Below, in pieces: positions 34,360 to 43,094 of a stretch of DNA of 64,000 bases. The stretch's first letter is position 1, and every line of letters starts with the position of its first letter. Source of the stretch: a virus; the IMG/VR virus record IMGVR_UViG_3300024999_000030, positions 248,001 to 312,000 of that record; one strand, written 5' to 3'. The notes beneath the pieces are model-generated. The model had not been told where the DNA came from, searched no databases, and saw only the letters and a list, made by a program, of their open reading frames with translations. Made by a program: the position numbers and the translations under genes.

Positions 34360-35171
34360 TTGATAAAATTAAGAAAGAAAGATTATCATACTCAAAGATA
34401 GATTGTTATAAACAATGTCCTTTTAAATATAAAAAGATACACATTGATAAGGATGTACCATTTAAAGAATCTATTGCCGTTAGATATGGACAATTTTTAC
34501 ATGGTATTCTTGAGGACTTAGGTAAGGCAATCAAGGACAATGATAATGAGTTTCCAGATAATGTAAATGATATAGTATCTAAGTCTTGGAAAAAATATAA
34601 GTCGGCACAGAAGATTTTTGATGGTGCATTAATTAAAGAGGCTGTAGATATCATACATAACGTTGGTAAAAAATTTAGAGCTACGCCTGATGAAAAAATA
34701 GTTGAAGTCGAAAAATCATTCAAAATGGATTTGGATGATAAATATTATATCCAGGGTAAAATTGATCAGGTTCTTAAAGTGGGAGATAGGTATTTAATTA
34801 GGGATTATAAAACAAATGCAGATACTAAATACTTATTAGCTGATCAATTACAACTTAAAATATATGCTATGGCATATAGTAGATTAAATAATATCCCGGC
34901 AGATAAGATTGATTGCAGTTATCTTATGTTAAGAATTGATTGCCAGGAACCTAAATCTAGTTTTGAACAAAAAGATATCGATGAAACAGAAATTTATTTA
35001 AAAACAATTATTAGGGAAATGGAAGTATCTAGATCCACAGGGACATATAAATGTGTAACTGGGGGTTTATGTCCATGGTGTCCTGTATTTGAAAACTGTC
35101 CTACAGCTAGTAAAAATCCTAGGTTCTTAACTAAGCGAGCTGAATTAAGGAGCCTTGGTAAGGTAGATTAA
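34356..35171 (+). CDS. Cas4/RecB-like PD-(D/E)XK exonuclease with Fe-S cluster
   Basis: Starts with LSYSKIDCYKQCPFKYK, the typical first helix and Cys of RecB-like nucleases. Next comes GQFLHGILE with the motif His, then EVEKSFKM, GKIDQVLKVG with the catalytic Asp, RDYKTN with the D-x-K pair, and QLQLKIYAMAY (motif QxxxY). The C-terminus has GLCPWCPVFENC, giving with the first Cys the four ligands of a 4Fe-4S cluster. It probably trims DNA ends with SbcCD and RecA. No CRISPR genes are nearby. Confidence 0.85.
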   Translation: MIDKIKKERLSYSKIDCYKQCPFKYKKIHIDKDVPFKESIAVRYGQFLHGILEDLGKAIKDNDNEFPDNVNDIVSKSWKKYKSAQKIFDGALIKEAVDIIHNVGKKFRATPDEKIVEVEKSFKMDLDDKYYIQGKIDQVLKVGDRYLIRDYKTNADTKYLLADQLQLKIYAMAYSRLNNIPADKIDCSYLMLRIDCQEPKSSFEQKDIDETEIYLKTIIREMEVSRSTGTYKCVTGGLCPWCPVFENCPTASKNPRFLTKRAELRSLGKVD

Positions 35172-38101
35172 TGAGACTCTACAAGTATTCCGATGATAAC
35201 AAAAATGTTAATGAAGAAACTAAAGATGGTCTAGAAGAATCAAAACCTCAATCTTCATCAACAATCCCAGAGATAGAGCCTGGGGAAAATGATGAAATGA
35301 TTGGGATACTTGTAGAGAGTTTTGCCGATACTCTTATATCTTCTTTATGGTCAGATGATTTTCCAATTCCACTATCGGAATTGACGCATCACATAGGACA
35401 ATTAGGAGAAAATAATTTTATAAGGTCCATGGAAAATATTAGGACCTTTTTAAGTAAAATTGGGGCTTTTAAATATGAGGTGCCAATCAACAACAAGGAA
35501 GATGCCCTCCAATATATACAATCGTTTTCCCCTCAGATTAAAGATTTAGGTAAGTCACATGCGATGGCACTGTTACAATTACTTGGTATTAGCGGAAGTA
35601 GACCAGAGGAAATCTCATTAGAAACCCCTATTGGTAGCCCATCAGCTAAAGGCGAAGAAGGTCGTCCAACTCTAGGTGGGACACTTACAGATAAAAATAC
35701 ACCTCTTAGTGAGTTATTAGATAAAGAAACCTATGTAGATAATTTATCTAGGATAAAAGATGTTTATGAAGAAATAGAAAATTTAGATCAGTTGTCACCA
35801 GAGGAAGCAGATACAAAACGCGGTCAATTACTTACACAATTAAAATCAATTGAAAAATCTTTTTCAGCTTTTGATGTGCCAGAACAAGTAGAAAAAAAAG
35901 TAGAACAGCTGTCTATTAAATTACAATCGTCAAACGCTTTTCAAAGTAGAGTAGAAGAACTTAAGGATAAATATGGTTTAGTGGATATGAAAGATCCTAA
36001 AATTTTAGCGTATGCTGCTCAGTTAGATAGGATGCCACCGATTAAACCAGGTGAGTTTAAAGAGGGGTTTCCAGTTGTTGACTTGTCTACTATTCCAGAT
36101 ATAGCTAAGACTGGCGCCAGCGACATAGCAAAGTTTTTATTGATAGCTAGATTATCAGAGTCTAAAGTCTTCTTAACGAGAAATCAAAATTCTGGTAGTC
36201 CGGTTGGTGGAGGAATGGCCACAAAGTGGCCCACTACTATATCTGGAACAGATACATTTATGGACCATAGATTTTCATCTAAGAAAGCATTCGTGAATTA
36301 TTCTGGAAATATTAGCTCATTAAGTTCAGAAGAGTTTAGTAAAATATTAGATAAATATTTAGGGGGGGCAGAGAAAGCCGGTTCGGGTAGACAAACTTCT
36401 TATACATGGCCCATGGTGTTTAGTCAGGCCTTAGGGTCCTTTATAGGTATGCCCGAAGAAGCTATGTTAAACCTTGGTGCAGAATTAGCAGACGCAATAG
36501 AGACTGAAGATAAATCTCAAATTAAAGCTGTGTTATCAAAATATAAATATAATTCATATGGAGTATTAACAGATACTTCTCATGACTCTTTATCTAAAAA
36601 TAATTATACTTTTAGTTCTATTTGTACTCCAACTCAAATGGTAAAGTCTTTAGCGGAAGCTAAGGGAACTAATGCTGAAACAATCCATGAAGAAATGAAA
36701 GGTCTTTTACCGAATAGTAAAACGCTTCAGGGGGCTATAGGACAACCAGTATTTGATAATAGAATGCCAATCATTCCAATGCCCCCAGAGGCACTAGTGG
36801 CCATTGCTTTCTATGTTGTGAGGTTATTTATAGCCACATGTAGAGCTAATGTAATATCAACAATAGAAGAATATAATTCTAATGAAAAAGTTCAATCAGA
36901 TATAGAATCTGTTATTAATAATTTAATGGATAATTTAAATTCATCTTTAGATTCATCTGGCGATTTTCGTTTATCTGGTGTGACTAAAGCATTTACGAGA
37001 CCTATTATACAAACCACTAAGCTTCAAAATTTTGGGGTATCGGTGGATAAACTTAAATCATTAGCAATGGAAGGTATTAAATTATCATTGCAAAGTGGAG
37101 CATTATTATCTTCATCGGAAGCCTCATTCGATTTTAAAAAACAGTCGTCATTTAATAGAGAGGCAATTTATAATATTGCCACTACTTTATCTAAAGCCAC
37201 ATTAGATAGTATCCAAGTTGGGGATAAAACCATCCCGACCAATATGACTAGTGTAACTTCTGGAACTCGTCTTACGGATTTTAGTTCCAGAAGATTATTA
37301 GATGTAGAAAAAGCCGAACAGCATGGTAGATATTCATTATCTCAGCCCGAGCAAATTAAAGCAAGCACATCTGAAACTGTTCGTAGATCTATGGGTAGAA
37401 TGTCAAGTCTTGTTGATAATTGTAATCTAGTATCTATCATTGGAGTGGAACAAAGCGAAGATGCCACTGTATTTGCCATTCGGTCTAACTCTAGTCCCGT
37501 AATACAAAATGGCGGTAAGGGAGCAAAGATTACTATCTATACAAATACGGATGGAAAAAGAGAAGAGGTATTATCTTCCACAACTGATAGAATTTCAGTT
37601 AAACCATCAATTGGGGACGATAGTGGTAGGCTGGCATACAAGTTGTTTATATCACCAGCAGTTGATTTTTCTATGGAAGACTTTGATTATGAGCTTAGTA
37701 TAGGTCAAGAAATTATGTATCAAGCTAGATTAGCCACTGAGAAAAACACTCTTGATGTTTGGATTAGAGAAGTTAACAAAGAATTATTTAAGTTTAATGA
37801 AATGAAGTCTGAAATGATTCAAGCTATTTCTTCTAATAATTTATCAAGGGCTATGGAAGTTATGAGAATTAATGAGCTATCTTTAAGGGTGGACCTAAAT
37901 AGATTTAAAACACTTAATTCAGATTACAAATCTATTGTAGATTCTGTAATGAATAAAATTAAAGATAAAGAAGACGTAGATGCATATTCTATTTTTATAA
38001 AAGATTATGTATTTAAATGTATAGTGGCTATTAATCAAATCAGAACTCAAATTGTTGATTTTAAAAAACAAGCAGCTATTATTCTTGGGGTGGGTAAATG
38101 A
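35171..38101 (+). CDS. large hypothetical protein, 976 aa
   Basis: Starts in the TAATG overlap with the Cas4-like gene and ends in the ATGA overlap with the nucleotidyltransferase gene. The N-terminal ~50 residues are acidic and disordered (SKPQSSSTIPEIEPGEND). Residues ~185-275 form coiled coils. The middle is rich in Ser and Gly, and one hydrophobic stretch (ALVAIAFYVVRLFIATC) appears near residue 540. The end is again helical. No enzyme motifs. Length and composition would suit a virion or large scaffold protein, though its neighbours are nucleic-acid enzymes. Confidence 0.6.
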   Translation: MRLYKYSDDNKNVNEETKDGLEESKPQSSSTIPEIEPGENDEMIGILVESFADTLISSLWSDDFPIPLSELTHHIGQLGENNFIRSMENIRTFLSKIGAFKYEVPINNKEDALQYIQSFSPQIKDLGKSHAMALLQLLGISGSRPEEISLETPIGSPSAKGEEGRPTLGGTLTDKNTPLSELLDKETYVDNLSRIKDVYEEIENLDQLSPEEADTKRGQLLTQLKSIEKSFSAFDVPEQVEKKVEQLSIKLQSSNAFQSRVEELKDKYGLVDMKDPKILAYAAQLDRMPPIKPGEFKEGFPVVDLSTIPDIAKTGASDIAKFLLIARLSESKVFLTRNQNSGSPVGGGMATKWPTTISGTDTFMDHRFSSKKAFVNYSGNISSLSSEEFSKILDKYLGGAEKAGSGRQTSYTWPMVFSQALGSFIGMPEEAMLNLGAELADAIETEDKSQIKAVLSKYKYNSYGVLTDTSHDSLSKNNYTFSSICTPTQMVKSLAEAKGTNAETIHEEMKGLLPNSKTLQGAIGQPVFDNRMPIIPMPPEALVAIAFYVVRLFIATCRANVISTIEEYNSNEKVQSDIESVINNLMDNLNSSLDSSGDFRLSGVTKAFTRPIIQTTKLQNFGVSVDKLKSLAMEGIKLSLQSGALLSSSEASFDFKKQSSFNREAIYNIATTLSKATLDSIQVGDKTIPTNMTSVTSGTRLTDFSSRRLLDVEKAEQHGRYSLSQPEQIKASTSETVRRSMGRMSSLVDNCNLVSIIGVEQSEDATVFAIRSNSSPVIQNGGKGAKITIYTNTDGKREEVLSSTTDRISVKPSIGDDSGRLAYKLFISPAVDFSMEDFDYELSIGQEIMYQARLATEKNTLDVWIREVNKELFKFNEMKSEMIQAISSNNLSRAMEVMRINELSLRVDLNRFKTLNSDYKSIVDSVMNKIKDKEDVDAYSIFIKDYVFKCIVAINQIRTQIVDFKKQAAIILGVGK

Positions 38102-38790
38102 AAGAGTTTGCATATGTAGTTTCCAGACTCAAAACAGCCGCTCAACAAACCGGTGAAACTTGCTATATAGTTGGTGGAGCCGTGAGAGATATAATATCTC
38201 TTAAGAAGATTAAGGATGTTGATACGGTGGTGGCAATAAATCCTGAAAAATTTGCCTCAGCATTAGCCTCTACAACGGAGGGAGCAACCGCAGAAGAGGT
38301 TCATGCTCCATTTCCATTGTGGTCAGTGGATATTAGCGACGTGTCTGTAGATGTAGTTGGGTTAAGAGGAAAGAGTCTTCAAGAAGATATTCAACATAGA
38401 AATTTTACTATCAATACAATATACTATGACGTAGTAAGAGATAGGTTTGAAGATCCAACTGGAAAAGGGTTTACTGATCTTTATAATGGAGTAATTAATA
38501 CTGTTACTCCAGATTCTTTTGTTTTTTTTAGTTCTAGTCCACATGAAATTAATAGCATATTTATAGCAATAAGATTAGTAGCGGATTCCGGATTTAAATT
38601 AAGTGAACAATTAAAAAGCGGAATTAGGAAAGCCTTAGAGCATGGCCTCATTCCCGCTGAGTTATCTAAGAGATCTAAAAAGGAAATACTAAGAACTAGG
38701 CTTTCACATAATTTTAAGACCAAAGCTCTCCCCATAATTGAAGAGCTTGGTTTGGAGCATTTTTATGAAGCTGCCGCTGTTTCTCCATAA
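38098..38790 (+). CDS. CCA-adding-enzyme-like nucleotidyltransferase (small copy)
   Basis: Class II tRNA nucleotidyltransferase head domain: YIVGGAVRDII, then KDVDTVVAI with the D-x-D metal pair, DVVGLRGKSLQEDIQHRNFTINTIYY, and a following helical part. At 230 aa it stops before the neck, body and tail of CCA enzymes, and the EDPxR motif is replaced (SSPHEINSIFIAIRLV). It overlaps the next, larger nucleotidyltransferase by 26 bases. The two may form a pair, with this one catalytic or regulatory. It could also modify another RNA or small molecule. Confidence 0.78.
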   Translation: MKEFAYVVSRLKTAAQQTGETCYIVGGAVRDIISLKKIKDVDTVVAINPEKFASALASTTEGATAEEVHAPFPLWSVDISDVSVDVVGLRGKSLQEDIQHRNFTINTIYYDVVRDRFEDPTGKGFTDLYNGVINTVTPDSFVFFSSSPHEINSIFIAIRLVADSGFKLSEQLKSGIRKALEHGLIPAELSKRSKKEILRTRLSHNFKTKALPIIEELGLEHFYEAAAVSP

Positions 38791-41700
38791 AACCGCCCAG
38801 GCGGGATTAAATCAAGCTGTATTTAATATGGTAGCAGCCGCCACTGATGCAGGATTTAATGCACCAATCTATTTAGCTGGTGGTGCCGCTAGAGATATCA
38901 TTCTTGGAAAGTCTCCTAATGACCTAGATGTTATGATAGAAAAAGAAAATGGAGCTGAAGAATTTGGAAAAATTTATTTAAACTATTGTGAAAAAAATAA
39001 CATTAAAGTTTCTACTCCAGGTAAAGCTGTGGGTGCTAATTTTGGTGTATATAAATTTAGGCACGATGGTTTAGAATTAGATTTTGCTACTTCGCGTACC
39101 GATACTTATACTGAAGATTCTAGGAAGCCTACAGTTGAATCTGCAAGCCTTAATGAAGATGCGGAGAGAAGAGACTTCAGTATTAATGCTATGTATGTTT
39201 GTATATACGGCACTCCCTCTGTTCAACCAGATGACAAGGTTGATATTGGAGGAAGAGAGTTTGGAGTTTATGACCCAACTCATAAAGGAATTAAAGATTT
39301 AAAAAATGGAGTTATTAGTTTTGTAAATGATGATCATGATTTTACTTTAAGCGAGGACCCCATTAGGGCTCTTAGGGCAGTAAAATTTTCTGGTAGAAAG
39401 TTTGGAGAAAAAACTTTTACAATTGAACCAGAGACATCTAAAAGTATTAAAGATTTTTTAAATTCAGAAAAAGGTAAAGAGCTATATCTTAAAAAGGTTA
39501 AACCGGAGAGGCCCTGGAAAGAATTAAAAGATATTCTAACTGCTCAGAATTTAAAAGAAGCTATGAAACAGTTTAAGGAAACTGGAGTCAGGGACTTTAT
39601 TTTTGATTTACCAAAAGAAGAATTTAATAGTTGGGACATGGATCAACTTAACAAACATCATAATCTTAATTTATATGATCACACAATCTTTGCTATGGAA
39701 AATCTTGGAGAAGGACTTCATACTATGGGGGAAAATGGCCTTCCCATTTCCAAAGACACTGAAGCCACTATACAACTAGCAATGTTATTACATGATGTGG
39801 GAAAAAGACATAAAGAATTTAAACCTAGAGAAGATGGAACAGTTAAATATTTAAAGCATGAAAATAAATCTACAGATGTTTTAAAAAAATATGTTTGGCC
39901 GAAGCTGGCACAGTTACCACCAAAAACTCAAGAGATTGTTAATTACTTTGTGAAGAGTCATATGGATTTTCATAAGTATCCCAAGAAGGATGAGGGAGAT
40001 ATTAGATTTTTAAAGCAGATGATTTATAATCTATTGCCTAAAACTTTTGGTGGTTCTCTTGGAGCAGATAAAGAAAAACAGATGGAGATAATGTCTTATG
40101 TTGTGAGTTTCTTTGGTAGCGCAGATTCTTCTGCAAAACAATTAGAGGATGAAGAAAAAAATAAACTAACAAAAGACTACGAAGACTTTGGTAATAGACT
40201 TAGATTGTCTAAACCAAGGAACCTTTTGTTTAATGTTGCTGCTCCAATCATCAAAGAAATATTGACTAATCATGGAGTTCAAATTTATAATAGTGCAATC
40301 GGATCTATATATGAATACTTAAATGTTTATATTATTAACGTTTCAGAAGAACCAAAAGATATAATTCAATTTGTATCTAAGCAGACAGAACAAATTCTAA
40401 CCAATGTAAAAAATTTTGTTAAAGAATTTATAAATGAGCATGAAGGAACAAATGAACAAGAGGCGCTTGATAAATATCTTGCCAATGCTCATAAGTTTTC
40501 TGGATCAATTAAACATAGGTTTAAAAAAGATGCAATCTTTGAAGTGTTGTCGGATTTATATAAAGATAAAAAAATAAATGGAGATGTAAAAATGCCTAAG
40601 CTCGTTATTGCTAAATATAAATCTAAAAAGAAACTCGATACCGGTACAGTTGTATATGAGTATGGAGAAGCCGATAAAAAGAAACGAGCTAAAAAAAAGG
40701 CACGTCAAGTGAGAAAGGTGTTTCAAAATATTAATAAAATTAAAAAATCTTTTGAAAAAGATCTAAAGTCCGATGATAAAAAAATACAAATGACGGCTTT
40801 AGCTGTGGGAATTATTTATCATATTTATGAGCGGGTAGGCGATAGAGCTAATGTAGGAACAGGCGTTACTTCATTTAGAAAGAAACATATTACAGTAAAA
40901 GGAAATAAAGTACAGTTTAAATATGTGGGAAAATCACATATGAAACAAGATAAAACATTAACAGATTCAACTATAGCCAAAATCATTAAGGAGAATTTAG
41001 AAGGTAAAAGTAGTAATGCATATCTGTTTGACTATACAGATGAAAATGGTAAAAAATTTGATGTATATTCCAGTGACATTAATGAATATCTTAAATCTTT
41101 TAACATTACCGCTAAAGATTTAAGGGCCCACGCAGCTAATGATATTTTAATTGCTAAACTTAAATCAGCTGGAAAAGCTAAAGGTGAATCTCCAGAAGAA
41201 AAAGAAAAATGGCGTAAAGAAAAACTCAAAGAATTAATTGAAGAAACAGCTGATGAAATTGGTCATACTCCCGGCATTTGCAAATCATCATATATAGACC
41301 CATCTCTTATGGATGAATATATAGCCAGTGGTAAAATTATTAAATTAGCTGCTGATTTTGATTTGACAGTAATAATTAAACTTGCGGATATTTCTGTTAA
41401 TCCAAAGATTAAAGAGTTAATGGATAGAGAATTCACACCAGAAGAACAATCAATCATTTCAAATCCACATGATGTAAGATCTACAATTAATGATGAAGTG
41501 TTCTTACAGGCCTTAAGTAAAGCTAAACAACAAGGAACTTTATCTGGTTTATTAGAAATAGTAGAAGATAATGACCCTTCTGCTTTTGGAGTTACCCCGG
41601 TTATAGTTGGTGGTAAAGCTATTCCCATTATTGGGCTCAATGTTAATAAAATTAAAGAAGAGGCAGCCCAGAAAGGTAAATCGATTGAAGAGGTGTTGTC

Positions 41701-42295
41701 AGAACAGGTTAAACAATTTTTAGGAGTCATGGCCCATGAGAAAGAACATGTCGAAGGCAAAGGTGAACCTGAAGCTGAAAGAGTACAAAAAGATGAAGTG
41801 TCTAAACAAACTTCTCAAGAAGGGTCATCATCTAAGCTAACAATGGGCTCTCTTAAGTTGGCATCTACAGATAAATCTCTTTTTCAAAAACTTGGTATTA
41901 GAGATATTAGTAATGATACCTTATTAAAAGTATCCAATAATGTTTTAAAAATTCTTGGAATCCCAAATACCAATCTTAATATAGGACTATTGTCTCTTGG
42001 GTATCTTGTTATGCTTGGTAATCACCCCTATAGGTCAGAATGGAATATTAGACAAGCTACGGGTTTATCTGAACCAATTAATATTAAGGAAGCACAGACC
42101 CTATATAATATTTTAGATAACGCAATAGATGAGAAACCTATTGAAGAAGATAAGGCAAAAGAATATTATTCTTTTTCCGATGAAGATAAAATGAATCTAG
42201 GTGAACTACAATCACTTAAGTGGGAATCTGAACCATCCTATGCGGCTGGAACAGGTATGGGATTTTATCCTCAAACACATCCTTTTAATTACTAA
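38765..42295 (+). CDS. fusion: tRNA nucleotidyltransferase + HD domain + DNA topoisomerase IB + HExxH region
   Basis: Start at 38765 (GGAG seven bases before). Residues ~15-225 form a CCA-enzyme-type head: LAGGAARDII, NDLDVM, RRDFSINAM and SEDPIRALRAVKF. Then an HD domain, with LLHDVGKRH near 342. Residues ~610-850 match a topoisomerase IB catalytic domain, with all five active-site residues placed: Arg690 (YERVGD), Lys723 (YVGKSH), Arg787 (TAKDLRAH), His834 (IGHTPG) and Tyr843 (SSYIDP). Near 991 lies HEKEH, an HExxH metal motif followed by acidic residues. The C-terminal ~170 residues are unknown. Topoisomerase IB would relax supercoils during replication. The joining of RNA-tailing and topoisomerase parts is unusual. 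Confidence 0.85.
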   Translation: MKLPLFLHKTAQAGLNQAVFNMVAAATDAGFNAPIYLAGGAARDIILGKSPNDLDVMIEKENGAEEFGKIYLNYCEKNNIKVSTPGKAVGANFGVYKFRHDGLELDFATSRTDTYTEDSRKPTVESASLNEDAERRDFSINAMYVCIYGTPSVQPDDKVDIGGREFGVYDPTHKGIKDLKNGVISFVNDDHDFTLSEDPIRALRAVKFSGRKFGEKTFTIEPETSKSIKDFLNSEKGKELYLKKVKPERPWKELKDILTAQNLKEAMKQFKETGVRDFIFDLPKEEFNSWDMDQLNKHHNLNLYDHTIFAMENLGEGLHTMGENGLPISKDTEATIQLAMLLHDVGKRHKEFKPREDGTVKYLKHENKSTDVLKKYVWPKLAQLPPKTQEIVNYFVKSHMDFHKYPKKDEGDIRFLKQMIYNLLPKTFGGSLGADKEKQMEIMSYVVSFFGSADSSAKQLEDEEKNKLTKDYEDFGNRLRLSKPRNLLFNVAAPIIKEILTNHGVQIYNSAIGSIYEYLNVYIINVSEEPKDIIQFVSKQTEQILTNVKNFVKEFINEHEGTNEQEALDKYLANAHKFSGSIKHRFKKDAIFEVLSDLYKDKKINGDVKMPKLVIAKYKSKKKLDTGTVVYEYGEADKKKRAKKKARQVRKVFQNINKIKKSFEKDLKSDDKKIQMTALAVGIIYHIYERVGDRANVGTGVTSFRKKHITVKGNKVQFKYVGKSHMKQDKTLTDSTIAKIIKENLEGKSSNAYLFDYTDENGKKFDVYSSDINEYLKSFNITAKDLRAHAANDILIAKLKSAGKAKGESPEEKEKWRKEKLKELIEETADEIGHTPGICKSSYIDPSLMDEYIASGKIIKLAADFDLTVIIKLADISVNPKIKELMDREFTPEEQSIISNPHDVRSTINDEVFLQALSKAKQQGTLSGLLEIVEDNDPSAFGVTPVIVGGKAIPIIGLNVNKIKEEAAQKGKSIEEVLSEQVKQFLGVMAHEKEHVEGKGEPEAERVQKDEVSKQTSQEGSSSKLTMGSLKLASTDKSLFQKLGIRDISNDTLLKVSNNVLKILGIPNTNLNIGLLSLGYLVMLGNHPYRSEWNIRQATGLSEPINIKEAQTLYNILDNAIDEKPIEEDKAKEYYSFSDEDKMNLGELQSLKWESEPSYAAGTGMGFYPQTHPFNY

Positions 42296-42301
42296 TTATA
42301 T

Positions 42302-42338
42302 AAGTCAACACCATGTATGCTATTTATGGTGTTGACTT
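42302..42338 (+). terminator. terminator whose right arm carries a promoter -35 box
   Basis: Perfect 13-bp inverted repeat (AAGTCAACACCAT / ATGGTGTTGACTT), 11-base loop, immediately followed by TTT. It ends transcription of the topoisomerase fusion gene 7 bases after its stop. Its right arm contains the TTGACT of the next promoter. Confidence 0.8.
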
Positions 42339-42360
42339 TTTCTATTATAATAATTATATT
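42332..42360 (+). promoter_or_regulatory. sigma-70-type promoter
   Basis: -35 TTGACT at 42332-42337, 17-base spacer, -10 TATATT at 42355-42360. The -35 box is embedded in the terminator stem. Drives the gene at 42382 and probably the FmdB-like and chaperone genes after it. Confidence 0.8.
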
Positions 42361-42381
42361 TATCTTAGACGGGAGGAAAGA

Positions 42382-42732
42382 ATGAATAAACTTATTTGTA
42401 GGGGTGGTAAAACCTCTAATGTGGCTTTAGTAGCTGATGATATTCCTTATGGAAACTTAATTGATTTTAAGTGGACTATTTCCGTAGCTGATCAATATTC
42501 TAATTTTTTTGCTCAAGCAGAAAATAATCAAGATAGTGCTCCATACGTATGGATTGAAGGTCCCAATTGTGAATTAGAATATGAAAGTACCCATGGCCTA
42601 TGGAAGGTTGTTAGTAATGGAACACCAGCGGGTACAGCAGTATATTTCAATGGGTCTAAATTAGATAACATGTTAATTCAAGTTTTAATTGTAGCGTACG
42701 GATTGTCAGCTGAGGTATCTCCTGGGTCTTAA
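42382..42732 (+). CDS. hypothetical protein, 116 aa
   Basis: The start at 42382 follows GGGAGG and lies 22 bases after the -10 box, so upstream in-frame starts are excluded. Likely all-beta (WTISVADQYSNFFAQ, YVWIEGPNCELEYE, TAVYFNGSK), compatible with an immunoglobulin-like or jelly-roll fold. First gene of a promoter-driven unit. Not recognised. Confidence 0.65.
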   Translation: MNKLICRGGKTSNVALVADDIPYGNLIDFKWTISVADQYSNFFAQAENNQDSAPYVWIEGPNCELEYESTHGLWKVVSNGTPAGTAVYFNGSKLDNMLIQVLIVAYGLSAEVSPGS

Positions 42733-42761
42733 TGAATTCATTTTAATAATAGAGGATAGTC

Positions 42762-43046
42762 ATGCCAATTTATGAGTTTGAATGTCAACACTGTCACGAA
42801 GTAACAGAAAAAATTTGTTCTTACACGGAGGCTTCATCTATGGAAGGGGCCCCCTGTGAAAAATGTTTGGAAGGACAAATAAAAAAGAAAGCTAGTGTGC
42901 CAGCATTAAAATTTGTTGGTGGTGGCTTTTATGAAACGGAATACGCAAGAAAAGATAGAGAGAATGCTAGAATAAGAAAAGACTTAGATACCGCCAGAGT
43001 CAATATTGACGAACAGGAAAGAGAAAAGAAAAAGAAATTAGGGTGA
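42762..43046 (+). CDS. FmdB-type zinc-ribbon protein
   Basis: Begins MPIYEFECQHCHEVTE and has a second knuckle PCEKC, the zinc-ribbon arrangement of FmdB regulators, then a basic coiled tail (ARKDRENARIRKDL ... EREKKKKLG). These small proteins are common in phages and are thought to bind DNA, RNA or protein partners. Placed between a promoter-proximal gene and the chaperone gene. Role unproven. Confidence 0.8.
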   Translation: MPIYEFECQHCHEVTEKICSYTEASSMEGAPCEKCLEGQIKKKASVPALKFVGGGFYETEYARKDRENARIRKDLDTARVNIDEQEREKKKKLG

Positions 43047-43094
43047 TAATCTAGGAAGATTAATAAAACAAAATATTGATACAGGAGAGTAATT

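Noticed and set aside
41263-41760. 165-codon minus-strand open frame
   Set aside because: Antisense to the topoisomerase fusion gene; no start signals.
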